In this document: positions 43,613-52,303 of the stretch, one piece after another
How positions within the stretch are numbered: position 1 is the first letter of the stretch
Layout of the letters: the number at the start of each line of letters is the position of its first letter
Assembly (NCBI RefSeq): GCF_900091845.1
Contig: NZ_FMCI01000247.1
Span: 1-58,141, forward strand
Direction: 5' to 3'
From: Streptomyces sp. SolWspMP-5a-2
GTDB taxonomy: Bacteria > Actinomycetota > Actinomycetes > Streptomycetales > Streptomycetaceae
DNA length: 58,141 nucleotides
Notes under the pieces: model-generated
The model's database searches: none
What the model saw: only the letters and a program-made list of their open reading frames with translations
Told to the model about the DNA's origin: nothing
Program-made: the position numbers and the translations under genes

Positions 43613-44797
43613 TCAGAGCAGGCCGTGGCGGGGCGGGCGGGTGCCGTTGAGCAGGTGGCGGCCGATGTGCTGGATCTTCCAGCGGGCCGGGTCGTGCAGG
43701 GTGTGGGTGCGGGCGTCGCGCCAGTGCCGGTGCAGGTTCAGGGAGTCGAGGGCGGAGCGGGTCCCGGCCAGGTCGAAGAGGGCGTCGGCCACCTCGACGG
43801 CCGTGCGGGCGGCGTGCGCCTTGGCGGCGGCGACCGCGACGGACGCCTCGGCCGCCGTGTCGTCGGTGAGGTCGGCCCGCGCCTCCTCGACGGCCCGCGC
43901 CGCCTCCCGCAGCAGCGCCCTGGACGCCCGTGTCGTGACGCCGAGTTCACCGAAGCGCTGGATGACCAGCGGGTCCTCGGCGGCGGTGTCGGCGCCGCTC
44001 TCGAACCAGGGTCTGCTGCGCGTGCGGACGAAGGAGACGGCCTCGGCGAGCGCGCCGTCGGCGATCCCGACGTCGATGGCGGCGTGCAGCAACTGTGCTG
44101 TCGCGCCGTGCAGTTGCGGGCCGCGGAAGGTGAGGTGGTGGGGCAGGACCCGGTCGGCGGGGACCACCACGCCGGTCAGCCGGACGGTGCCGCTCGCGGT
44201 GGTGCGCTGCCCCATGCCGTCCCAGTCGTCGACCACGGTGAGCCCTGGCGCGTCCCGGGGCACGTAGGCGACGTGCAGCGCGTCGTCGGCGGCGCGGGCG
44301 AGCACCGGGATCCAGTCGGCGAAGAGAGCGCCGGTCGAGTAGTGCTTCTCCCCGGTCAGGAGGAGGGAGCCGTCCGGTCGGGGGGTGAGCCGGGTGCCGA
44401 TGTCCTGGACGTGCCGGGTGCCCGCCTCGGACTGGGCGTTGCCCAGTCGGCGCCCGGCGAGCAGTTCGCCGAAGAAGAACCTCCGCTGCTCGGGCGTGCC
44501 CTGACGGCGGATCACGTTCACGTAGACGAAGTGGCTCTGCGGGATCTGGGCGAGGCTCGGGTCGGCCGAGGCCAGCAACCGGAAGATCTCCGCGAGGGTG
44601 CCCGCGCCGACGTCCGCTCCCCCGTGCGCGGCCGGGACGGTGACGGCGAGCAGCCCGGACGCCGAGAGCCGCTCCAACTCCGCTCGCGGCAGCCGCCGTT
44701 CGCGGTCGCGTTCGCTCGCCCCGGCCCGGAACTCCTCGGCCAGGGCGCGGGCCACCGCGAGGGCCTCCTGGTCGTCGGCGATGACGTGGGCGGGCAC
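43613..44797 (-). CDS. SfnB-like sulfur acquisition oxidoreductase (acyl-CoA dehydrogenase fold)
   Basis: A 394-residue flavoprotein of the acyl-CoA dehydrogenase/DszC monooxygenase group. It matches the SfnB family linked to sulfone and sulfonate use in Pseudomonas. Segments include LSASGLLAVTVPAAHGGADV, QIPQSHFVYVNVIRRQGT, LLTGEKHYSTGALFADWIPV and the C-terminal NLHRHWRDARTHTLHDP. Unlike true acyl-CoA dehydrogenases, the C-terminus carries the HRHWRDAR helix of two-component flavin monooxygenases. It starts 5 bp after the FMN reductase stop and is followed by the SsuD-like gene, so the three form an operon for scavenging organic sulfur. Confidence 0.88.
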   Translation of the reverse strand: MPAHVIADDQEALAVARALAEEFRAGASERDRERRLPRAELERLSASGLLAVTVPAAHGGADVGAGTLAEIFRLLASADPSLAQIPQSHFVYVNVIRRQGTPEQRRFFFGELLAGRRLGNAQSEAGTRHVQDIGTRLTPRPDGSLLLTGEKHYSTGALFADWIPVLARAADDALHVAYVPRDAPGLTVVDDWDGMGQRTTASGTVRLTGVVVPADRVLPHHLTFRGPQLHGATAQLLHAAIDVGIADGALAEAVSFVRTRSRPWFESGADTAAEDPLVIQRFGELGVTTRASRALLREAARAVEEARADLTDDTAAEASVAVAAAKAHAARTAVEVADALFDLAGTRSALDSLNLHRHWRDARTHTLHDPARWKIQHIGRHLLNGTRPPRHGLL

Positions 44798-44802
44798 GGC
44801 GG

Positions 44803-45357
44803 TCAGCTCGCCGCGGCCAGCAGCGGGGTGCGGCCGAGGGCGGTGGAGAACTGGTCGACGACCTGGGTGAGGGCCTCGTCGGTGAGGGACGCGACCGACA
44901 GGGTGCCGTCCTCGTGGACGGTGATGTCCTTGTCGAGGGTGAACCAGCCCTGCACGATGTGGGCGGCGCCCATGGAGTTGAGCACCGGGCGCAGCGCGTA
45001 GTCGATGGCGAGGACGTGCGCGGTGGTGCCGCCGGTGGCGAGGGGCAGCACGGTCTTGCCGGTGAGGGCGTACTGCGGGAGCAGGTCGAGGAGCGCCTTG
45101 AGGACCCCGGAGTAGGCGGCCTTGTAGACGGGGGTGGCAATCACCACGCCGTCGGCGCGGGCGAAGAGTTCGGCGGCCTCGACGATCGCGGGGTGGGCGA
45201 AGTCGGCGCCGAGCAGGGCCTCGGCGGGGACGGTGCGGACGTCGAGCGGTGTCACCTCGTGGCCCTGGGCGGTCAGGCGCCGGTCGAGGTGGCGCAGCAG
45301 CCGGTGGGTGCGGGAGGAGGCGGAGGGACTGCCGGAGACGGACAGGACGGTGGCCAT
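44803..45357 (-). CDS. NADPH-dependent FMN reductase (SsuE/MsuE-like)
   Basis: A 184-residue flavodoxin-fold reductase providing FMNH2 to two-component monooxygenases. The FMN phosphate loop is VSGSPSASSRTHRLL, followed by DGVVIATPVYKAAYSGVLKALLDLLPQYAL and the loop LATGGTTAHVLAIDYALRPV. Both downstream monooxygenases on the same strand need reduced flavin, which fits the operon. ATG 45357 has AGAGGG close upstream. The leader-peptide ORF lies about 430 bp upstream on the same strand, and a LysR gene is divergent. Confidence 0.9.
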   Translation of the reverse strand: MATVLSVSGSPSASSRTHRLLRHLDRRLTAQGHEVTPLDVRTVPAEALLGADFAHPAIVEAAELFARADGVVIATPVYKAAYSGVLKALLDLLPQYALTGKTVLPLATGGTTAHVLAIDYALRPVLNSMGAAHIVQGWFTLDKDITVHEDGTLSVASLTDEALTQVVDQFSTALGRTPLLAAAS

Positions 45358-45436
45358 GGGCCCTCTTTCGGGGAGGCGGGCGGCGCCCTGGCGGGGGCGG
45401 CCGGGAACCGGGACGGGGTGGGTGCGGACGGCGGGT

Positions 45437-45613
45437 TCAGGCGGGCGGGGCGGTGGACCCGGCGTCGTCCGCGCGGAGTCGTGCCTGTGGCCGGCGCGCC
45501 GGTGGCGGCGTCCGCCCGCCGCGGGACGCGGCCTCTTCGCGGTGATCCGGGAAACCGGGGAGAATCAGATCGACGCCGTGCCGCCTGCGGAGAGGAGAAA
45601 AGGGAGCGGACAT
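45437..45613 (-). CDS. Possible small ORF between leader peptide and sulfur operon (58 aa)
   Basis: ATG 45613 has AGGAG six bases upstream, a strong ribosome site. The predicted 58-residue peptide starts MSAPFSPLRRRHGVDLILPG and becomes Pro/Arg-rich. Its RRRHGVDL echoes the RRRHVDL of the leader peptide upstream, which may be chance or a duplicated, decayed leader. A plus-strand 44-aa ORF starting at 45612 on the opposite strand also has a purine-rich ribosome site. I cannot decide whether either is translated. Confidence 0.3.
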   Translation of the reverse strand: MSAPFSPLRRRHGVDLILPGFPDHREEAASRGGRTPPPARRPQARLRADDAGSTAPPA

Positions 45614-45788
45614 GCGGAACTCCTGGTGCGGAATGTCTCCGGGCGCGCCGCATTCGCTTTTCCGCGCATGGGCGGGGAATTGGGGCGACGTGCGGACAGG
45701 GGTGACCGATGCGCGTGTGGAATACGGGAACGCGGATGACCGGTGAAGTCGCGGGGACGGCGCGTGGTGCGGCGGATCGGGACGGGGA

Positions 45789-45866
45789 TCAGGCCGCGGC
45801 GCGACAGGAGGCGCTGGAGACGCGCGCGAGGTCGACATGGCGTCGCCGCGTGAGGTCCAGTCGCAT
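45789..45866 (-). CDS. Putative sulfur-responsive leader peptide (25 aa)
   Basis: A very short ORF, MRLDLTRRRHVDLARVSSAS-CRAAA, ends at TGA 45789; an in-frame ATG at 45872 would add two residues. The pattern (basic start, RRxHVDLxR, then SSASC) is that of the putative leader peptides found before cysteine, sulfate and sulfonate genes in Streptomyces. The near-terminal cysteine codon could sense cysteinyl-tRNA and couple translation to expression of downstream genes. It lies upstream of the FMN reductase-SfnB-SsuD operon on the same strand, which supports that reading. Mechanism here is inference. Confidence 0.75.
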   Translation of the reverse strand: MRLDLTRRRHVDLARVSSASCRAAA

Positions 45867-46009
45867 CTTCATGCCGTCGATCGTGGCAGCCGCCGGTGAG
45901 AACCGTCAAGGAAAACCCGACCGGTCTCGCATCCCGGACCATTGAATTTCACGAAGGCGTGACAGGGAAACCCTTGAACGCGGGTGTGGACGGGCCGCAT
46001 TCTGCGGGG

Positions 46010-46957
46010 GTGCGCACCGAACAGCTGGAATACATCGCGGCCGTGACCCGGCTGGGCTCGCTGCGCCGGGCGGCCGAGGAACTGCGGCTCTCCCAGCCCG
46101 CGTTGAGCGAGACGGTGCGGAACCTGGAACGGGAGCTGGGGGTGGACCTGCTGGAGCGCAAGCGCTCCGGGGCGACGATGAGCGCGGAGGGCCGGGAACT
46201 GCTGCCGCACATCGCGCAGGTGCTGGAGGCGGTGGACCGGCTGCGGGCGGCGGCGGGCGAGCAGCACCGGGTCAGCCGGATGGTGCGGGTCGGCACGGTC
46301 TCCGCGGCGACGGTGCCGCTGCTGATCCCGGTGGTCCGGGAGTTCCGGGCCGCGCACCCGGTCACCCAGGTCGAGGTGGTGGCGGCGCGGCAGGCGGAGA
46401 TCCACCGGGGGCTGGCGGAGGGCGCGTTCGATCTGGGCCTGGTCAACGAGCTGGACGGCGACGACCTGCCCGCGGGCCTCGACTCCGTGGAGCTGCTGCG
46501 CGGGCGCCCCGTGGTGTGTCTGCGGCCCGACTCCCCGCTGGCCGCGCTGGACGCCGTCACGGTGGACGAGCTGCTGACCGAGCCGCTGATCGCGATGCGC
46601 ACCGGCTATGTCATGCACCGGTTCGTGCACCGGCTCCTGGCCGGGCGGCTGCCGTCGTTCTCGTACTCCACGGACGGCGCGGAGATGGGGAAGCTGATGG
46701 TCGCGGAAGGGCTCGGGGTGACGGTGCTGCCGGACTTCAGCGTCGTCGGCGATCCGCTGGAGCGGCAGGGGACGATCACGCACCGGCCGCTGGCGGGGGA
46801 CGCGACCGGGGTGCGGCTGACGCTGCGGCGGCGCCGGGCGGACGCGGTGCCGCGGGCGGCGCAGGAGTTGCACGAGGCGTTCGTGCGCCGGGGGTGTGAG
46901 CTGGGCGGAGTCGTCCAGGGCGCGACGGGCTCCCACGCGCGCCCCGCCGAGGGGTGA
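46010..46957 (+). CDS. LysR family regulator of the sulfur operon
   Basis: A 315-residue LysR protein. The DNA-binding domain is clear (RTEQLEYIAAVTRLGSLRRA, LRLSQPALSETVRNLERELG, DLLERKRSGATMSAEG), followed by an effector domain with VVREFRAAHPVTQVEVVAA and LLTEPLIAMRTGYVMHRFVH. GTG 46010 gives the standard LysR beginning; the frame runs back to 45896. Divergent from the FMN reductase-SfnB-SsuD operon with the leader peptide between them, so it probably controls organic sulfur use in a role like Cbl or CysB (inference). Confidence 0.85.
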   Translation: MRTEQLEYIAAVTRLGSLRRAAEELRLSQPALSETVRNLERELGVDLLERKRSGATMSAEGRELLPHIAQVLEAVDRLRAAAGEQHRVSRMVRVGTVSAATVPLLIPVVREFRAAHPVTQVEVVAARQAEIHRGLAEGAFDLGLVNELDGDDLPAGLDSVELLRGRPVVCLRPDSPLAALDAVTVDELLTEPLIAMRTGYVMHRFVHRLLAGRLPSFSYSTDGAEMGKLMVAEGLGVTVLPDFSVVGDPLERQGTITHRPLAGDATGVRLTLRRRRADAVPRAAQELHEAFVRRGCELGGVVQGATGSHARPAEG

Positions 46958-47032
46958 CCTGTCCATGATTCACTCGTTTGACGGAGTGTAAGACGCCCAG
47001 CGCGTCACTCGTCCGGAAGGCATCACGCTCCC

Positions 47033-49000
47033 ATGCACCTACGCTCGCTCCGACGTCCCGGCGGGAGTGTCAGGACGCCGGTCCTGGAGGCAGAGACCGT
47101 CCTCGTCGAGCAGTACGGCGACCTGGTCAGGCTGGCCCACCTCGTGCTCCCCGCGACGCTCGGCCGGCACCGGCGGGTGCTGGTGGCGCACTCCCTGGTC
47201 CAGCGGACCCTGCCGCGGATCCGCTCGGCCCACCCGGTGCCGTCCGTGCCCGCGCAGCGCGCGCCGGGCCCGGCGCGGTTCTCCGCGGTGTGGGCGCTCA
47301 CCGCGGAGGTGCTGCGCGGCGCGCTCGCGTACGGCCGGGGTGCCCGTCCGTGGGTGGCGCGCCATCTGCCGCGGCTGCCGCTGGTGTTCGGGCTGCGGCT
47401 GTTCCCGCGCTCCGGCGGGGACGCCGAACTGGCCCTGGCGCAGCGGCTCTCGGGGGTGTCGGCGGCGGCGCGGGCCGCGTTCCTGCTGGGCGTGGTGCAC
47501 GGGCTGTCGCAGGACGACGTGCGCGCGCTGCTGACGGCGGCGGGCGCCGCCGACCCGGACGAGGCGGTGCGGGCGGCGGCGGCGCTGCGCGCGGGCGAGG
47601 ACGAGCAGGGGACGGCGGCGGCGCTGCTGGCGTCGCAGGAGTTCGACGCGTGCGCGCTGCAGGCGAGCCCGACCGATCTGCTGCGGCGCAGGCGGCGGGT
47701 GCGGGTGGGGCTCGCGGTCTGCGGGGTCGCGGCGATCTCGGCGGTGACGCTGGTGACGACCACTTCCGGCGGCTCCCCGGGCCCCGCGTACACCCCGGCG
47801 CCGGCGGCCGGACCGGCGCTGCGTCCGGCCGCGCTGCTGCGGACCCCGGCCGGGGTGTGGGACAACACCGCGCGGGTGGACTTCACGGCGTGGCCGGTGC
47901 GCGGCGACCGGGCCGCGGACGAGGCGCTGCTCGGCCGGGCGCTCGGCGCGTGGGCGCACCCGTCGTCCGGCACCCGGGTCACCACCGCCGCCGCCACCTC
48001 GCGGGCCGTCCCCGTGACACCGCCCCGGCTGCTGTTCGCGGGCGGGGTGGGGGCGCGGGCGGTGGTGCTGCTGCACGACGGTGAGCGGCTGGCCCGCTAC
48101 AGCGAGCCGCTGTCGGGGTCCGCGCCGGGCGAGCTGACGATCGCGCGGGCCGACGACTCGGACGTCACGACGGCCGCCGCGGTCGCCGTGGACGACGGGC
48201 GGGGCGGCGGCGGGGTGCGCTATCTGCTGGCGCCGTGGGTCGCCGAGGCGGGGACCCGGGATCTGCTGAGGCCGGACGCCCTGGCCCGGCCGCTCGCGGT
48301 GGCGAAGGACGGCGTCACCGCCGCGGTGCCCCCGGTGCCGTCCGGCGGGGACTGCGGGAGCGCGCCGGTGCTGCAACTGCGGTCCTCCGAGCGGATCGCC
48401 GAGCACCACGCGTTCCTGCTGGCCGGGGTGGGCGCCCTGTCCCCCGTCCATCTGACGTACACCCCGCTGCCCGGACGCGGGGCCCCGGCCCGGCAGCCCC
48501 GGGAGGCGACGGGGTCCGAGGCGCTGCTGGCCTGGGCTCATCAGGGGTGCGCGCTGGGGCGGTTGGGCGGTTCGGGGGTGCGGGCGGTCAACGCGTGGGA
48601 CTTCGCGCGGCAGCGGCTGCCCGGGGCGGGCGGTGACGCGGTGTGGAGCTGCGCCCGCGCGGACACCTGGCGGGGTCCCGGTTCGGTGACGGTGACGCTG
48701 CGCACCAGCCGGGACCGGGTGGACGCGCCGGGCCGGGTGGTCGCCCGGGTGCCGTCGACCGCGCTGTGCAGCCGGTTCGGGCGGCACGTGGTGGCGGCGA
48801 CGCAGTGGCGGGCGCCGGACGGCCGGGGCTATCTGCTGGCCGCGGGGAGCCGGGCGGTGACCCGGATCGCGGTCAGCGGTGACGTACGGGCGTCACGGTC
48901 GGGCAGCACCCTCGCGGTCCCCGCCGCCGGGCACCCGCGGGTCTCCGTGCGGGCCCGCCTGGCGACCGGCCAGGACCTCGAAGGGGTGGGCGGCGGCTGA
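47033..49000 (+). CDS. Hypothetical single-span membrane protein with sigma-like cytoplasmic domain
   Basis: A 655-residue protein of a type common in Streptomyces but without a firm name. The N-terminal ~200 residues are soluble and helical. They include EQYGDLVRLAHLVLPATLGR and AFLLGVVHGLSQDDVRALL, reminiscent of ECF sigma regions 2 and 4, but no clear DNA-binding helix. A basic stretch (RRRRRVRVG) leads into one transmembrane helix (LAVCGVAAISAVTLVT). The ~420-residue extracytoplasmic part is beta-rich with paired cysteines (GGDCGSAPV, HQGCALG, WSCARAD, TALCSRF). A membrane-linked regulator or sensor is possible but speculative. Confidence 0.72.
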   Translation: MHLRSLRRPGGSVRTPVLEAETVLVEQYGDLVRLAHLVLPATLGRHRRVLVAHSLVQRTLPRIRSAHPVPSVPAQRAPGPARFSAVWALTAEVLRGALAYGRGARPWVARHLPRLPLVFGLRLFPRSGGDAELALAQRLSGVSAAARAAFLLGVVHGLSQDDVRALLTAAGAADPDEAVRAAAALRAGEDEQGTAAALLASQEFDACALQASPTDLLRRRRRVRVGLAVCGVAAISAVTLVTTTSGGSPGPAYTPAPAAGPALRPAALLRTPAGVWDNTARVDFTAWPVRGDRAADEALLGRALGAWAHPSSGTRVTTAAATSRAVPVTPPRLLFAGGVGARAVVLLHDGERLARYSEPLSGSAPGELTIARADDSDVTTAAAVAVDDGRGGGGVRYLLAPWVAEAGTRDLLRPDALARPLAVAKDGVTAAVPPVPSGGDCGSAPVLQLRSSERIAEHHAFLLAGVGALSPVHLTYTPLPGRGAPARQPREATGSEALLAWAHQGCALGRLGGSGVRAVNAWDFARQRLPGAGGDAVWSCARADTWRGPGSVTVTLRTSRDRVDAPGRVVARVPSTALCSRFGRHVVAATQWRAPDGRGYLLAAGSRAVTRIAVSGDVRASRSGSTLAVPAAGHPRVSVRARLATGQDLEGVGGG

Positions 49001-49053
49001 GCCTTCTCCCGGCCGGTCCGTCGTCCGGCCCCGGCAGGGGGGGGCGGACCGGC

Positions 49054-49215
49054 TCAGTCCTCGTCGCGCAGGACGACGAGGAAGGCGTCCGACTTCAGGT
49101 CCATGACCACGGTGGCCTGTTCACCGGCGGCGCGCCGCTGGGCGGCGTACTCCTCGGCGGGCCACGATCCGCGAGGAGATCCCGCGGGGAACCGCTCCAA
49201 CACCTTCGCGCCCAT
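49054..49215 (-). CDS. Small conserved hypothetical protein (53 aa)
   Basis: ATG 49215 has AGGAGG 8 bases upstream. The product MGAKVLERFPAGSPRGSWPA... continues through a basic helix (EEYAAQRRAAGEQ) into strands ATVVMDLKSDAFLVVLRDED, an alternating beta pattern. Such 50-60 residue proteins are frequent near SigB-type sigma genes in Streptomyces. No function is known. The longer frame to 49293 is Arg-rich and unlikely. Confidence 0.7.
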   Translation of the reverse strand: MGAKVLERFPAGSPRGSWPAEEYAAQRRAAGEQATVVMDLKSDAFLVVLRDED

Positions 49216-49316
49216 GGCGGCACCTCCTGCTTCGGCTGTCCGGTCGCCCCGTCGGGGTCGTGTCCTGCGTCTGCCCCGGTTGTACGGGGACATGTCATCC
49301 CGGACGGGGCGGGGCG

Positions 49317-50105
49317 TCAGGTGCGTTCCGCGAGTCCGGCGCGGAGCGTGGCGAGGGTGCGGGTGAGCAGCCGGGAGACGTGCATCTGGGAGATGCCCAG
49401 CTCCGCGCCGATCTGACTCTGCGTCATGTCCTGCAGGAAGCGCATGGCGAGCAGCGCGCGTTCCCGCTCGGGCAGGGCGGCGACCAGGGGCGCGACGGTC
49501 ACCAGGTCGTCGGTCCTGCCCAGCGCGGGGTCGTCGCCGCCGAGCCGGTCGGCGAGGCTGAGGCCGTCGGGTCCCGGTTCGGTCGGCGCGTCCAGGGAGA
49601 CGGTGCCGTACCCCTCGGCCGCCCGCAGCCCGTCGACCACCTCGTCCTCGGTCAGCCCGGTCAGCCGGACGAGTTCGCAGACGGTGGGGGCGCGGCCCTC
49701 CCGCTGCTCGAACGCGACCGCCTCCTCGCGCAGCAGCGCACGGCAGTCCTTGAGCCGCCTCGGCACCCGCACCGCCCAGGTGGTGTCACGGAAGAACCGT
49801 TTGATCTCCCCGGCGATCGTGGGTGCCGCGAACGCCTCGAACTCGAAGCCCCGGGTCGGGTCGAACCGGTTGATGGCCTTGATGAGCCCGATGGTGCCGA
49901 CCTGCAGGACGTCGTCGTGGATCTCCGGGCTGGGCTGGAAGCGGCGGGCCGCCTGCCGCACCATCCACATGTTCAGCTCGACGAGCGTGTTGCGGACGTA
50001 CGAGTACTCGGCCGTGCCTTCCGCCAGCTCGTGCAGCCGCGCGAAGAGCGGCTCGGAAAGGGCATGGGCGTCGGCGGGGCCGACGACGGCGTTCTGCAGG
50101 GGCAC
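49317..50105 (-). CDS. RNA polymerase sigma factor, SigB/SigF/SigG family
   Basis: A 262-residue alternative sigma factor, shorter at the N-terminus than the one at 26.7 kb. Region 2: VRNTLVELNMWMVRQAARRF, IGLIKAINRFDPTRGFEFEA, and IAGEIKRFFRDTTWAVRVPR shared almost exactly with the first. Region 4: DMTQSQIGAELGISQMHVSR. GTG 50105 lies 3 bases after the stop of the MMPL transporter gene, whose last codons GAGGAG supply the ribosome site. The sigma gene is thus translationally coupled to the transporter, an unusual pairing. No anti-sigma gene is adjacent. Confidence 0.9.
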   Translation of the reverse strand: MPLQNAVVGPADAHALSEPLFARLHELAEGTAEYSYVRNTLVELNMWMVRQAARRFQPSPEIHDDVLQVGTIGLIKAINRFDPTRGFEFEAFAAPTIAGEIKRFFRDTTWAVRVPRRLKDCRALLREEAVAFEQREGRAPTVCELVRLTGLTEDEVVDGLRAAEGYGTVSLDAPTEPGPDGLSLADRLGGDDPALGRTDDLVTVAPLVAALPERERALLAMRFLQDMTQSQIGAELGISQMHVSRLLTRTLATLRAGLAERT

Positions 50106-50108
50106 GGT

Positions 50109-52271
50109 TCACTCCTCGTTGGGGACCCCGGCGGGGCGGGGCTTCACCTCGGTTTCCGGGTGACCGGCGCTCCGGGACGCGCTGCCGTCGGGCGCGGACG
50201 CGCCGCGCCACAGCCGTCCCGGCCACCAGGTCACCCCACCAAGATCCCGCACCAGGGCGGGAACGAGCAGGGACCTGACGACCAGCGTGTCGAGCAGGAC
50301 GCCGAACGCGACGATGAACGCGATCTGCGCGAGGAAGGCGAGCGGGATCACGCCGAGGGCGGCGAAGGTGGCCGCCAGGACGACACCCGCCGAGGTGATG
50401 ACCCCTCCGGTGCCGACCAGGCCCCGCAGCATGCCCTCCCGGACGCCGTGGCGCAGCGACTCCTCGCGGACCCGGGACATCAGGAAGATGTTGTAGTCGA
50501 CGCCCAGGGCGACCAGGAACACGAACCCGTACAGCGGAACGGACGGGTCGGTACCGGTGAAGCCGAACACATGTCGGAATACAAGAGCCGAGACGCCCAG
50601 GGTGGCCAGCAGGTTGAGGCCGACGGTCGCCACCAGGAGCACCGGCAGCAGCAGGGAGCGCAGCAGCACCATGAGGATCGCCAGGATGATGGCGAGGACC
50701 ACCGGGACGATGAGGGTGCGGTCGCGCTCGGCGGTGCGCAGGGTGTCGTAGCGCTGCGCGGTGTAGCCGCCGACCAGGGCGTGCGCGCCGGGCACCTCGT
50801 GCAGGGCGGTGCGCAGCCGGGCGACGGCGTCCGCGGCCGCGTCGCTGTCGGTGGCGTCGGCGAGGGTGACGTCGACGCGGACCCGCCCGTCGACGACCAG
50901 CGGGTCGCCGCCCGGCCGTCCGGAGGCGGTGACCCCGGCCGCGGAGGCGACGCCGTCGGTGGCGCGGGCGGTGGCCAGGACGCGGTCGAGCCGGTCGGCG
51001 TCGGCGATGACGACGGTGGGGTTGCCCGAGCCGCCGGGGAAGTGCCGGGCGAGGGTGGCCTGGGCGGCGACGGAGGGGGCGTCGTCGACGAAGGTCTCGT
51101 CGAGCGGGACGCCGCGGGAGACCAGGGTGGGGGCGAACGCGGCGCAGGCGAGGAGCCCGGCGAGGCAGACGGCCCAGACCGTGCGCGGGGCGCGGTCCAC
51201 CAGCGCGGCCACCCGCCGCCAGCCGCCCGCGGCCTGCTCGGTGGCGGGGCGCGGGGTGGCGGGCCAGTACGCGGCGCGGCCCAGCAGGACGAGGACGGCG
51301 GGCAGGAAGGTGAGCGAGCTGAGGACGGCGCAGACGATGCCGACGGCGCCGACGGGGCCGAGCGCCCGGTTGTTGGTGAGGTCGCTGAGCAGCAGCGCGA
51401 GCAGGCCGAGCGCGACGGTCGCGGCGCTGGCCACGACGGCGCCCCAGGACTGGCGCAGGGCGGCCCGCGCGGCGGCGAACCGGTCGGTCCTGGCGGCGAG
51501 TTCCTCCCGGAAGCGGGCGGTGATCAGCAGGGCGTAGTCGGTGGCGGCGCCGATGACGAGGATGGAGAGGATGCCCTGCACCTGTCCGTCGACGCGGACC
51601 AGGTCGTGGTCGGCGAGCGCGTACACGACGGCGCAGGCCAGGCCGAGGGCGAAGACGGCGCCGAGGATGATCACCAGCGGCAGCAGGACGCTGCGGTAGA
51701 CGAGCAGCAGGATCACCAGGACGGTCACCAGGGCGACGGCGAGCAGCAGTCCGTCGATGCCGGCGAACGCGTCGGAGAGGTCGGCCCGGGTGGCGGCGGG
51801 TCCGGCGAGCTGGACGGTGGCGCCGGGGACGCGTTCGGCGGCCGCCCTGATCCGGTCCAGGGTGGGGGCGAGCCGGTCGCCGAGGTCGGGCCGGAGCGGG
51901 ACGACGGCTTCGAGGGCGGCGCCGTCCTCGGAGAGCAGCGCGGGCGACACGGTGCCCGCGACGCCGGAGGTGCCGGTGAGCGGGGCGAGCGCGCGGGTCG
52001 CGGCGGCCTGACGGTCCTTCATCGCGCCGCCGCCGTCGCCGTCGTCGGTCCAGACGACGACGGCGGGCAGGGTCTCGTCCTGCCGGAAGGCCTTCTGGGC
52101 GGTGATGACCTCGGTGGACTCGGCGCTGCGCGGCAGGAACGCGGCCTGGTCGTTGGTCGCGACCTCGCCGAGCCGTCCGGCGAACGGCCCGAGCGCCCCG
52201 CCGATGCCGAGCCAGACGACGAGCAGGAGCAGCGGGACGACGACGCGGCCCCGGCGCGGGGTGAGGGACAT
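50109..52271 (-). CDS. MMPL family transporter
   Basis: A 720-residue RND-superfamily MMPL protein with about 12 transmembrane helices in two repeats, each preceded by a large extracytoplasmic loop. The Asp/Tyr proton-relay motifs appear as IGAATDYALLITARFREEL in TM4 and ALGVDYNIFLMSRVREES in TM10. MMPL proteins export lipids, siderophores or antibiotics; substrate unknown. ATG 52271 has GGAGAG close upstream; the frame continues to 52325 through the operator region, which argues against it. A MarR gene lies upstream on the same strand with a MarR-like operator between, and a sigma factor follows directly. Confidence 0.9.
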   Translation of the reverse strand: MSLTPRRGRVVVPLLLLVVWLGIGGALGPFAGRLGEVATNDQAAFLPRSAESTEVITAQKAFRQDETLPAVVVWTDDGDGGGAMKDRQAAATRALAPLTGTSGVAGTVSPALLSEDGAALEAVVPLRPDLGDRLAPTLDRIRAAAERVPGATVQLAGPAATRADLSDAFAGIDGLLLAVALVTVLVILLLVYRSVLLPLVIILGAVFALGLACAVVYALADHDLVRVDGQVQGILSILVIGAATDYALLITARFREELAARTDRFAAARAALRQSWGAVVASAATVALGLLALLLSDLTNNRALGPVGAVGIVCAVLSSLTFLPAVLVLLGRAAYWPATPRPATEQAAGGWRRVAALVDRAPRTVWAVCLAGLLACAAFAPTLVSRGVPLDETFVDDAPSVAAQATLARHFPGGSGNPTVVIADADRLDRVLATARATDGVASAAGVTASGRPGGDPLVVDGRVRVDVTLADATDSDAAADAVARLRTALHEVPGAHALVGGYTAQRYDTLRTAERDRTLIVPVVLAIILAILMVLLRSLLLPVLLVATVGLNLLATLGVSALVFRHVFGFTGTDPSVPLYGFVFLVALGVDYNIFLMSRVREESLRHGVREGMLRGLVGTGGVITSAGVVLAATFAALGVIPLAFLAQIAFIVAFGVLLDTLVVRSLLVPALVRDLGGVTWWPGRLWRGASAPDGSASRSAGHPETEVKPRPAGVPNEE

Positions 52272-52303
52272 GGCTCTCCAGTGGATCGGGACGGCGGACC
52301 CGG

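Noticed and set aside
45612..45746. 44-aa plus-strand ORF opposite the leader region
   Set aside because: It has a purine-rich ribosome site but no recognisable sequence, and it overlaps another candidate small ORF on the other strand. Mentioned only as an alternative.
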